A stretch of DNA of 39,792 bases from Spirochaetales bacterium (GTDB lineage: Bacteria > Spirochaetota > Spirochaetia > SZUA-6 > JAFGRV01), in the NCBI GenBank assembly GCA_016930085.1, contig JAFGHO010000090.1, positions 1-39,792 of the forward strand, in the 5' to 3' direction. A program made the position numbers and the translations under genes. The notes beneath the pieces were generated by a model that did not search any database, was not told the DNA's origin, and was given only the letters and a program-made list of their open reading frames with translations. Positions 32,847-39,792 of the stretch are shown in pieces. Positions within the stretch are counted from its first letter, which is position 1; each line of letters begins with the position of its first letter.

Positions 32847-33064
32847 TCTCCGATCAAAAAAAAGAGGTGCTTGCACTCTTTGCTGAAGGACTCAAACATT
32901 ATAAACTCATGGAGTTCAGGGAAGCGAAGAATTATTTTATAAAAGCCGCCGAAGTGGATCCGAATGACGGCCCTTCAAAAAAATATATCGAACGATGTAA
33001 TAATTATATTGAAAATCCTCCGCCCCCCGACTGGGACGGTGTCTATACAATGACGAAAAAATAG
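32843..33064 (+). CDS. Small free-standing TPR protein, cyclase-tail type
   Basis: The product has 73 residues: one TPR-like helix pair (EVLALFAEGLKHYKLMEFRE with KNYFIKAAEVDPNDG) followed by PSKKYIERCNNYIENPPPPDWDGVYTM. This exact layout, including DGPS, the YIERC helix and the closing PPPxDWDGVY, is what I recall from the C-terminal tail of class III adenylate/guanylate cyclases, including spirochaetal ones. Here it is a separate protein with no cyclase domain. It overlaps the response regulator by 4 nt (ATGA) and lies 7 bp before a bactofilin, so translation coupling is likely and it may bridge the two. The function is inferred, not shown. Confidence 0.8.
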   Translation: MISDQKKEVLALFAEGLKHYKLMEFREAKNYFIKAAEVDPNDGPSKKYIERCNNYIENPPPPDWDGVYTMTKK

Positions 33065-33071
33065 AAAAGGT

Positions 33072-33485
33072 ATGACCAAAAATAACGAACCTGTTGTCAA
33101 GGAAAAAATACGAACGACACTCGGCAAGGAAACGAATTTCAACGGCATCATGCGTTTCAGAGATTCACTAAAAATCGACGGAGTTTTTCAGGGTGAAATC
33201 GTATCAAAGGGTTTTCTCTATATCGAGAGCGGCGCGACGATAACGGCGGACATACGGGTCGGCTCGATCGTTATCGGCGGAATCGTGAAAGGTAATGTCG
33301 AAGCCACCGAACGGCTTGAAATACTTTCGACGGGACAGGTCTTCGGAAACATCAGAACATCGAAACTCAAAATAGCGGACGGTGTTATTTTTGACGGCAA
33401 ATGCGAAATGATCAGAAATCCGAATAACATCGAGATTTTTTCAAATAGCGTGGAAGGATTAAAGCAATCGACCCAAAGTGTGTGA
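33072..33485 (+). CDS. Bactofilin (second copy)
   Basis: The product has 137 residues. The beta-helix core (about 14-112) repeats the rung pattern of the first bactofilin: TTLGKETNFNGIM, LKIDGVFQGEI, LYIESGATITADI, IVIGGIVKGNV, EILSTGQVFGNI and IADGVIFDGKC. It lacks the long disordered tail of the first copy. The ribosome site AAAAGG lies only 1 nt before the ATG, which is tight, yet no other start exists. It follows the response regulator and TPR gene and overlaps the cinA start by 8 nt. The separate regulatory context suggests it serves a different structure or time than the M23-linked copy. Confidence 0.93.
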   Translation: MTKNNEPVVKEKIRTTLGKETNFNGIMRFRDSLKIDGVFQGEIVSKGFLYIESGATITADIRVGSIVIGGIVKGNVEATERLEILSTGQVFGNIRTSKLKIADGVIFDGKCEMIRNPNNIEIFSNSVEGLKQSTQSV

Positions 33486-34737
33486 CGGTAACCGGTGCTC
33501 GATTCTGTGCCTTGGTACTGAATTAACCAGGGGCCATATTCAGGATAAACATGCAGTTTTTCTTTGCCGGGAGCTTGAAAAGGCGGGATTATCCGTATCG
33601 AGGATCGTGCTGATCCCCGATAAAAAAGATATCGTACAACATGAACTGGAGCGTGCAGTCACCGAAAACGATGTGATTATCGTAAGCGGCGGTCTCGGTC
33701 CGACATCGGATGATATCACCAGGGATAGTATTTCGACGGTGACGGGGAAAAAACTCCTGTTTCATGAAGATCTCTGGGAACAGATAAAAAGAAGGTATCA
33801 CGGGCGAAGGGTGCCTGAATCCAATAAACGCCAGGCATTAATCCCTGAAGGTTTTACCGTCATGGAGAATCCGAGGGGGACCGCCTGCGGCTTTATGGGA
33901 GAGGCAGGGAAGTGCCGTATAATCGCTTTGCCCGGTCCGCCGACAGAGCTTCAACCGATGTTTCTTGAAAGTGTCGTACCGGTGTTATCCGGTATCGATC
34001 GAATGAAAGCGAAAAACAAGCGTAATGAACTTTCGGCATCCGCTTTTATGGTCGGTGAATCGTCACTTGAAGATGCGTATCGGCATACGCTTCCCGGTGA
34101 TGTCGGTCTGATGACAAGATTGGCGGAAGACAGAGTCATATTCACGTTGTACGGCAGTACGTTGTCGCGACGTGAAACGATATTTACCAGAATCAGGAGG
34201 GTATTCGGACCGATTCGAATAAGGAAAGGGAACGATTCGCTTCCTGTACTACTGTTGAACAGGTTGATTGAAAGGAAAAAAAGTATTGTATGCGCGGAAA
34301 GCTGTACGGGTGGACTGTTGGGGAAATGGCTGACGGACATACCGGGCAGCTCGGCTGTTTTTTGGGGTGGTTTCATCACGTACTCCAATAAGGCAAAAGA
34401 GAAAATACTGGGTGTCGGACATTCTCTCATCCGGGCCGCGGGCGCTGTTTCGGGTGAGGTTGCCTCTGCAATGGCTACGGGTGCTTTGGCTTTGGGGAAA
34501 ACGGATGTCGGTATCGCGGTATCAGGCATCGCCGGTCCCGGGGGCGGCACCCCGGAAAAACCGGTCGGTACCGTATGGATTTCCGTGATTGTCAGAAATA
34601 AAGAAGAAATAACAAAGCCTTTTTATTTTACGGGAAACAGGGATGCGGTAAGGAGAAAAACCGCGATTGCGGCGTTTCTTATAGCAGAATCGATTTTATC
34701 CGGTGAAGAAGTACTTGACATACCGGCTGAGTGGTAA
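33478..34737 (+). CDS. cinA: CinA-like protein, MoCF domain plus NMN deamidase domain
   Basis: CinA proteins combine an N-terminal molybdopterin-binding-like domain, acting in pyridine-nucleotide recycling (ADP-ribose pyrophosphatase), with a C-terminal NMN amidohydrolase (PncC) domain. The 419 residues show LCLGTELTRGHIQDKHAVFL, VSGGLGPTSDDITRD, IALPGPPTELQPMF, then in the C-terminal domain CAESCTGGLLGKWLTDIPGSS, FITYSNKAKEKILGV, GEVASAMATGAL and GIAGPGGGTPEKPVGTV. The start GTG 33478 lies 8 nt inside the bactofilin gene with no strong ribosome site, which implies coupling. The last codons contain the -35 box of the rho promoter. Confidence 0.94.
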   Translation: MCDGNRCSILCLGTELTRGHIQDKHAVFLCRELEKAGLSVSRIVLIPDKKDIVQHELERAVTENDVIIVSGGLGPTSDDITRDSISTVTGKKLLFHEDLWEQIKRRYHGRRVPESNKRQALIPEGFTVMENPRGTACGFMGEAGKCRIIALPGPPTELQPMFLESVVPVLSGIDRMKAKNKRNELSASAFMVGESSLEDAYRHTLPGDVGLMTRLAEDRVIFTLYGSTLSRRETIFTRIRRVFGPIRIRKGNDSLPVLLLNRLIERKKSIVCAESCTGGLLGKWLTDIPGSSAVFWGGFITYSNKAKEKILGVGHSLIRAAGAVSGEVASAMATGALALGKTDVGIAVSGIAGPGGGTPEKPVGTVWISVIVRNKEEITKPFYFTGNRDAVRRKTAIAAFLIAESILSGEEVLDIPAEW

Positions 34738-34743
34738 TATATT
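34715..34743 (+). promoter_or_regulatory. Consensus promoter for rho, inside the end of cinA
   Basis: TTGACA (34715-34720) is 17 bp from TATATT (34738-34743). The -35 box lies in the final codons of cinA and the -10 box starts directly after its stop. The leader to the rho ATG is about 118 nt, AT-rich, and could host Rho autoregulation. Confidence 0.65.
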
Positions 34744-34867
34744 ATTATATAGAGATTCTGCGAATAAGATTAAACCAAATCAGCGCACAACCTCCTGTCT
34801 TATTTAATGGGCTTACAGTTTATTAGTTGAGTAGATATTTGGGAAAAAAGCAGGAGAAAAGAATAAT

Positions 34868-36628
34868 ATGACAGATAATGAACGTAATAAATCCGAGGTC
34901 ATCCAGAATGAACTCGAATTTTCCGGCAATGACCTGAATAATGCAAATGAACGATCCATTGGAGAATCACAATATATAGTCTCTGAATCACAATCGACGT
35001 ATAATCATGGAGGTAATCATAAAAAGGCAATGGCACCAGCGAAAAAACCAATAAGAAAGCGGAAAATTCGGGTAGAACTCATCAAGGATTCCAACTCGAA
35101 TAAACATGACGACAATGAAAATCATGACAGGAAAATCACTGTCGGTGATAATCTTTACAACAATGATACAACTTTTAAAGGGGACGGCGGTATGATAGAC
35201 GATACTCACACAAACAACAATGCTGAAAAAATCGAAGAAAATCAGAAACATGAGATTGTCGATAACAACCACAACTCTGAAAAATCAGAGATAAAACGTG
35301 GAAATCACGATTTCAGGGAAGAAGATCGATACTCAGCAAATGACGAGTCTATTGCCCGCCTCAATATCAATGATTTGACCGGAGCGAGTATGCCGGAGTT
35401 GCGTGCACTCGCGACGAATTACGGAATAAGCAAAGAAACCCTCCTCTCGATGAAAAAACAGGAGATTATTTTTGCGATACTGAAAGCGCATACGGAACGA
35501 AACGGTATAATTCATGCGTACGGAGCACTGGAGATACTTCCCGACGGATACGGATTTTTGAGATCGCCCAACTATAGTTATCTGCCTGGCCCGGATGATA
35601 TCTATATTTCACCCTCACAGATACGACTTTTTAATCTGAGGACAGGTGATACGGTCTCCGGACAGATACGGCCCCCCAAAGACGGCGAACGTTTTTTCGC
35701 GATGCTCCGTGTCGAATCGGTAAATATGGACGATCCGAATATCGCTCAGACGAGGATACCCTTCGATAACCTCACCCCCCTGTATCCGAATGAAAAACTG
35801 CACCTCGAGACCGTAACGGAGCAGATTTCGGCGCGGCTTATCGATCTTTTTTGCCCGATCGGGAAAGGTCAGCGGGGGCTTATCGTTTCTCCGCCGAGAA
35901 CGGGAAAAACCATTCTGCTGCAGAAGATAGCCAACGCGATTACGGCAAACCATCCGGAGGTCTTTATTTTTGTTCTGCTCATCGATGAACGGCCGGAAGA
36001 AGTCACGGATATGCAGCGTAACGTCAAGGGTGAAGTCGTTGCCTCGACCTTCGACGAACAGGCGACCCGCCACGTCCAGGTCGCGGAAATGGTCATGGAA
36101 AAGGCAAAACGGCTCGTCGAACACAAGCGGGATGTCGTCATTCTTCTCGATTCGATTACCAGGCTCGCACGGGCTTACAATCAGACCGTCCCGACATCGG
36201 GCAAGATACTTTCGGGCGGCGTCGATTCGAATGCCCTGCACCGCCCAAAGCGGTTTTTTGGTGCCGCGAGGAATATCGAAAACGGGGGAAGTCTGACAAT
36301 TGTCGCGACCGCGCTTATCGATACGGGGAGCCGGATGGATGAAGTGATTTTCGAGGAATTCAAGGGAACCGGCAATATGGAGATCCATCTGGACAGAAAG
36401 ATCTCGGACAGGCGGCTTTTCCCTGCAATTAATATAAAGAAGTCCGGTACAAGGAAGGAAGAGCTGCTGCTTACGGAAGAAGAAATAAATAAAATGTGGA
36501 TTTTGAGAAAAGTGATCAACCCCATGGATGATATTGAAATTATCGAATTGCTGATCGATCGCATGAAAAAGACAAAAACCAACGAGGCGTTTATGCGATC
36601 CATGAATACAAATGCGGGAGTACAGTAA
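34868..36628 (+). CDS. rho: Transcription terminator Rho with long disordered extension
   Basis: Rho is the hexameric RNA helicase that ends transcription. The 586 residues divide into a 164-residue N-terminal extension and a normal 420-residue Rho. The extension is low-complexity, rich in Asn, Asp, Glu, His and Lys, and contains a basic patch ([13 protein letters not shown]). The Rho core begins near Leu165 ([22 protein letters not shown]), then the RNA-binding cold-shock domain ([20 protein letters not shown]), the Walker A loop at about 341-348 (SPPRTGKT), [16 protein letters not shown], and the Q/R-loops with [25 protein letters not shown] lies 11 nt before ATG 34868. Such extensions occur in several phyla, and in Bacteroides one drives Rho condensates. 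rpmE follows 58 bp downstream. Confidence 0.97.
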   Translation: MTDNERNKSEVIQNELEFSGNDLNNANERSIGESQYIVSESQSTYNHGGNHKKAMAPAKKPIRKRKIRVELIKDSNSNKHDDNENHDRKITVGDNLYNNDTTFKGDGGMIDDTHTNNNAEKIEENQKHEIVDNNHNSEKSEIKRGNHDFREEDRYSANDESIARLNINDLTGASMPELRALATNYGISKETLLSMKKQEIIFAILKAHTERNGIIHAYGALEILPDGYGFLRSPNYSYLPGPDDIYISPSQIRLFNLRTGDTVSGQIRPPKDGERFFAMLRVESVNMDDPNIAQTRIPFDNLTPLYPNEKLHLETVTEQISARLIDLFCPIGKGQRGLIVSPPRTGKTILLQKIANAITANHPEVFIFVLLIDERPEEVTDMQRNVKGEVVASTFDEQATRHVQVAEMVMEKAKRLVEHKRDVVILLDSITRLARAYNQTVPTSGKILSGGVDSNALHRPKRFFGAARNIENGGSLTIVATALIDTGSRMDEVIFEEFKGTGNMEIHLDRKISDRRLFPAINIKKSGTRKEELLLTEEEINKMWILRKVINPMDDIEIIELLIDRMKKTKTNEAFMRSMNTNAGVQ

Positions 36629-36686
36629 AAAACAACTGGACATTTTTGAAAAAAACAGATATCTTACTGCAACAGAGGAGGTACGT

Positions 36687-36890
36687 ATGAAAAAAGGTAT
36701 ACATCCAAAATACGAGCCCACCACTATTACGTGTGCGTGCGGCAATGTCATTGAAACCCGATCCACAATGAAGGATATCAAGATAGAAATTTGCTCAAAA
36801 TGCCATCCCTTTTTCACCGGGAAGCAGAAACTTATTGATACAACCGGACGGGTCGAGCGCTTCAAAAAACGTTATAATATCAAGGATTAG
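36687..36890 (+). CDS. rpmE: 50S ribosomal protein L31, zinc-binding type
   Basis: L31 is a small subunit-bridging protein of the large ribosomal subunit. ATG 36687 is chosen because GAGGAGG (36675-36681) precedes it; the frame is open further upstream but without such a site. The 67 residues start [20 protein letters not shown] and contain the two cysteine pairs CACG and CSKCH typical of the zinc-binding (C+) form, then [25 protein letters not shown]+ forms are usually replaced by a zinc-free paralogue under zinc limitation; no paralogue is seen here. rho lies 58 bp upstream, an order I recall from treponemes. Confidence 0.97.
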   Translation: MKKGIHPKYEPTTITCACGNVIETRSTMKDIKIEICSKCHPFFTGKQKLIDTTGRVERFKKRYNIKD

Positions 36891-37229
36891 TTCGTTTTTC
36901 CCGCACACAGCCTCAATCCAAAGATAATTGTTCTCCCGGAAGGTATCCCGATTACAAGCAAGCGGTTTTATAAACCGCGGCGTGACAAAGCGGGTGTCGG
37001 GAAAGCTTCCGGTTATTCAATACATATCCGCTGTATCCGTGAACCATAAGCCGTTTAAACGGAATGAAATGTTTCCGGATATCTCCGAAAAGGTTTATCC
37101 ACCGTTTACCCGCGATTTTAGAAGAAAACCGTTTTTCCCGATACTTAAACAATGTTATTTCCGTAAAAACTGTAACATCAATCGACATTTTTTGTTATTA
37201 CTGAGGGATCTCAAAACAAGGAGTATACG
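36891..37229 (+). other. Intergenic region with two palindromes, no clear gene
   Basis: The stretch carries a perfect 7-bp hairpin, GCGGTTT-TAT-AAACCGC (36962-36978), and a perfect 12-bp palindrome, CCGTTTAAACGG (37051-37062). Neither is followed by a T-run, so they look more like protein or RNA structure sites than terminators. An open frame (36928-37233) overlaps the next gene start and has no ribosome site or recognisable motif. No well-spaced promoter was found for the following gene. Confidence 0.4.
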
Positions 37230-39425
37230 ATGAAAAGAACAGCTTTCCGCAGTGTATATGTATTTTCAATTATCTGGGCGTTCGCATCCTGTGCGTCTCT
37301 TGCCAATTACCGGATCGCCTCTCCGGATGAGTGGATTGAGCAGAAACCCTATCCGCTCGTTATACGGTTCGGAAATGCGGATAAAGTCGAATCCTGTACC
37401 CTTTTTTATTCGCTTGACATGGAAAAAGAAGAGAAGGTCGACCTTAGCCCGTTCGGTGATGAATACCGGTTTGTGATTCCCGGTGAATACATGCGGGAAG
37501 GGATCCTCTCCTATTATTTCATTGTCCGGGGTGAAAAGGACGAGCATACGAGCAAGGTCTATAAAGTCCGTATTCTGAGTCACCGGGCAGCGCGTGAAAA
37601 GAAGCGCGAGGAGCTGCGTGCCGGCGTCGTTTTTGTTCCGCCGCCTTCCATGCCGTTTTTTGAGGATGCCGTTCTTCCTCTCATCGTTCGCGATATATCG
37701 GGGACAGAGGTGGTCCTGCACTATAAAGGGGCGGATGATCCCGCTTATAAAACAAGCGAATGCCGGGAATCCTTTGGCGTTTTCAGGGGGATCGTTCCAA
37801 AAGAAACCCTCGAAGACGGACCGGTCTCATACTGGTTCGGTATACGGGAAGAGGATGAGGACCTGGGTACGATCGAAGTAACGGTTCCCTCCTCCGGCGA
37901 AGAAACTCCCTATCGCTTTCGCATACTCCGGGAGGACGATATGCTTGCGATCATGGAATCGGAAATGGCGAAAAGCGTGTTTCACGAACCGGTGAGCGAA
38001 GCCGTCGATTTCGAGGACCTCGAAATATCGGTTGACATCAGATACCCGGAAAACTCCTACCTGAAACGGCTTTCCCTCAGCGACTGCGTGGTCGACCTTG
38101 TTTACGCCGGTTCATCCGGAAAGATCCCGATGAGAAAAGCCGCCATGCAGGAGAAGGGCGGTGCATTTACTTCTATCCTGTCGTCGCAGGCGCTCAAAGA
38201 CGGTTACGACAGCTATTATTTTGTCGTCACCGATCGGACCGACTATATCGGAAAGGTGGAATATGTGGCCAGAGATAATGGTGCAATGTTTTCCTTTCCC
38301 GTTTATACGTTCGAAGAAATGGCCGGCCGCAGAAAGGATCAACTGGCAGCCCTCGTTTCGTCCGGTTCGCCCGGGGAGATCGATCCGCTTGAGGATTATG
38401 TGGTGGATCTTGTCTTCAGCGAAGTTCCGTCCGCAACGGACGTCGCCTTTTATATCGGAAAAAGCGACCGGAGGAAATTCAGGGAGCGTGAGACGTTGAG
38501 GGAAGGAAACGTCTTCAGCGGCCGTATAACGGCGGAAGAGATGTATGAGGGTTACGACCGTTATTATTTTACGATCACCTCACGATATCCCGATGTGGGG
38601 AAGATCACCGTCTTTTATCCCGAAGCGGGAGAAAAGAGACCGATGCGAATACGGCTTCCGGATTACGAGCAGGTGAAAAGAGAACTCCGCGCCGGTCTTC
38701 TGAAACGGATCGAACATATACCGCCCCTCAAGGCGGACGAGTTGAGTGATCTAAAGCTTTCTGTCGTGATAAAAAATCCGGAACCGGAAACGGTTGTCAT
38801 CCTCAATTACCTCACAAAAGGCGGGCGCACCGCCCGGACGGCGGACGCTTCGAAAACGGGGAACGAATGGAAAGCGGTCATCCCGAAAGAAGAGGTGAGG
38901 AAGGGGTATTCCCGGTATTATTTCACGGTCACGGAACACCGTTTTCCGGGCGACATTTCCGTCACCCTGCCGGAAAACGGCGCCGCCAGGCCGTTCGAGG
39001 TGACGGTCGAACGGATAGAAGAAGCGGTCCTTTCGGGGGTGACGTTCGAGGAAATTCGCGAAGTCCGTCCCAATCAGTCTGTCCGGGCCGAAATCAGTGT
39101 CAATAGAATTCCTTCGGGAATGACGGTGTATCTGAAATACCTGGTGGAAAAGGAATCAGGCGAGGCGTTTGTCGTCGAAATGACAGGCGACCGGAACACG
39201 TATACGGCAACATTCGCCCCGTCGCTATTAAAACCCAAAAGGAGAGTGGAGTATTATTTTCTTTTCAGCATCCCGCAGGAGGGAATCGAGTTTACGTATC
39301 CCGAAAAGGGCAGGAAATATTTTTCATTCGTCGTCAATGACAAGGACGAGAAAAACGCGGGCGATGAAAAGGAAGAGAAGGATAAGGATAAAAAAGACGA
39401 AAAGGAGGGGAAGAACGGCGAATGA
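37230..39425 (+). CDS. Large exported lipoprotein with about six repeated beta modules
   Basis: The product has 731 residues and I do not recognise the family. The signal peptide ends in FASC, giving a likely lipidated Cys21. The rest is made of about six modules of roughly 110-120 residues, each closed by a related motif: LSYYFIVRG, VSYWFGIREED, YDSYYFVVTDR, YDRYYFTITSRY, YSRYYFTVTEHR and VEYYFLFSI. Most are followed by a strand of the form G-x-I-x-V and a P-x-x-G turn (FYPEAGEKRP, TLPENGAARP, TYPEKGRKY). The look is Ig-like, with each module opening on a basic helical linker. The last 28 residues are a Lys/Glu/Asp-rich tail. It is probably anchored at the cell surface or in the periplasm. 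AAGGAG precedes ATG 37230 by 6 nt. Confidence 0.8.
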   Translation: MKRTAFRSVYVFSIIWAFASCASLANYRIASPDEWIEQKPYPLVIRFGNADKVESCTLFYSLDMEKEEKVDLSPFGDEYRFVIPGEYMREGILSYYFIVRGEKDEHTSKVYKVRILSHRAAREKKREELRAGVVFVPPPSMPFFEDAVLPLIVRDISGTEVVLHYKGADDPAYKTSECRESFGVFRGIVPKETLEDGPVSYWFGIREEDEDLGTIEVTVPSSGEETPYRFRILREDDMLAIMESEMAKSVFHEPVSEAVDFEDLEISVDIRYPENSYLKRLSLSDCVVDLVYAGSSGKIPMRKAAMQEKGGAFTSILSSQALKDGYDSYYFVVTDRTDYIGKVEYVARDNGAMFSFPVYTFEEMAGRRKDQLAALVSSGSPGEIDPLEDYVVDLVFSEVPSATDVAFYIGKSDRRKFRERETLREGNVFSGRITAEEMYEGYDRYYFTITSRYPDVGKITVFYPEAGEKRPMRIRLPDYEQVKRELRAGLLKRIEHIPPLKADELSDLKLSVVIKNPEPETVVILNYLTKGGRTARTADASKTGNEWKAVIPKEEVRKGYSRYYFTVTEHRFPGDISVTLPENGAARPFEVTVERIEEAVLSGVTFEEIREVRPNQSVRAEISVNRIPSGMTVYLKYLVEKESGEAFVVEMTGDRNTYTATFAPSLLKPKRRVEYYFLFSIPQEGIEFTYPEKGRKYFSFVVNDKDEKNAGDEKEEKDKDKKDEKEGKNGE

Positions 39426-39792
39426 TATGACTTCCCCGGCGGGATGAATACAGGGGGATAACGCGATGCGAAGACGGTATTGGCGGACTCCGTTGTCAAG
39501 ATATCACGAGCAGTTTCAGGGTTTTGTGGTTTCACGATTATGCCGGTTCAAATACAGTCCCGGGCGGTATTTAATTTTTTTTTGGTAAAATTGGATTACA
39601 TTAAATATTTATGCAATAAACAGTACAAACCAGACAGAATCTTAACCCGAACTTCTAATAAAGGGTATTTTTTTAGATAAGCTGGATATTTATTTATTAT
39701 ACAGTAGTCTACGGGCGTTACGATGGTTTTGGCGCTTTTCTAATTTACTCAACTTTCGCACCATTTTATCAGTAATTTTTGCTTAAAGAAAG
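39426..39792. other. Downstream region with no convincing gene
   Basis: Apart from a terminator-like hairpin (39550-39583), nothing gene-like is supported. Short open frames occur on both strands (for example minus 39690-39764, 24 basic residues), without ribosome sites or recognisable motifs. The last 200 bases are AT-rich. Confidence 0.4.
39550..39583 (+). terminator. Terminator-like hairpin after the modular lipoprotein
   Basis: AAATAC (39550-39555) pairs with GTATTT (39567-39572) around an 11-nt loop, followed after AA by nine T residues (39575-39583). The stem is short and AT-rich, but the T tract is strong. It lies about 125 nt after the lipoprotein stop codon. Confidence 0.45.

Noticed and set aside
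36928-37233. 101-codon open frame between rpmE and the modular lipoprotein
   Set aside because: It has no ribosome site or motif, and its end overlaps the start and Shine-Dalgarno of the real downstream gene.
39690-39764. 24-codon basic open frame on the minus strand near the window end
   Set aside because: It has no ribosome site and is too short to tell from chance; a transposase remnant was considered but cannot be supported.

Overview
The window looks like a chromosomal segment of a free-living, diderm spirochaete (Spirochaetota). This is inferred from gene content only. The supporting genes are an exported CsgG/PEGA/beta-barrel protein, many lipoproteins with relaxed lipoboxes, two bactofilins, YaaR and RicT homologues, a Rho factor with a long low-complexity N-terminal extension, a small TPR protein that resembles the tail of spirochaetal class III cyclases, and an rpsT-hup-lnt ... 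rho-rpmE order that I recall from treponemes. No rRNA, tRNA, CRISPR array, prophage or intact insertion sequence was seen.

Layout. (1) 0.2-2.1 kb: three small exported proteins behind a good sigma-70-type promoter. (2) 2.3-9.6 kb is the most accessory-looking part. It holds a CsgG-like/PEGA/beta-barrel protein, a secreted dockerin-linker-vWA protein, an exported orphan copy of the contractile-injection-system tube/baseplate fold, and a soluble PAS hybrid histidine kinase. (3) 9.8-17.3 kb is nucleotide biosynthesis: carB on the plus strand, meeting tail-to-tail an opposite-strand set in the order purF-purM-purD-purE. carB and purE overlap by 26 bp at their 3' ends. (4) 17.3-23.3 kb, minus strand: a large alpha-helical protein of a spirochaete-type DUF family just upstream of purF, a 747-residue exported TPR-like protein, a dihydrouridine synthase and a TatD hydrolase. 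(5) 23.4-26.7 kb, plus strand: M23 peptidase, bactofilin, YaaR and RicT, driven by a consensus promoter that lies back-to-back with the tatD promoter. (6) 26.7-29.5 kb: STAS protein, a repeat-rich intergenic region, a YjjG-like HAD phosphatase, and mtnA with a hairpin-rich leader. (7) 29.6-36.9 kb: ribosomal protein S20, HU, Lnt, response regulator, TPR protein, second bactofilin, CinA, Rho and L31. (8) 37.2-39.4 kb: a large exported lipoprotein built from about six repeated beta modules, then a terminator-like hairpin and about 200 bp with no recognisable gene.

How the genes may work together. The purine genes cover steps 1 (PurF), 2 (PurD), 5 (PurM) and 6 (PurE) of IMP synthesis, and CarB supplies carbamoyl phosphate; no carA or purK is in the window. 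M23 peptidase plus bactofilin is a known cell-shape pairing, and the second bactofilin sits behind a response regulator and a TPR protein, which may couple signalling to envelope shape. Lnt completes lipoprotein maturation, which fits the number of lipoproteins.

The most unusual item is the exported tube/baseplate-like protein at 6879-7412. Other points of note are the dockerin-vWA protein, the response regulator with a His-less DHp-like tail, the free-standing cyclase-type TPR tail, and two leaders (carB, mtnA) that can form alternative hairpins. All functions are inferred by reading the sequence; no database search was run.
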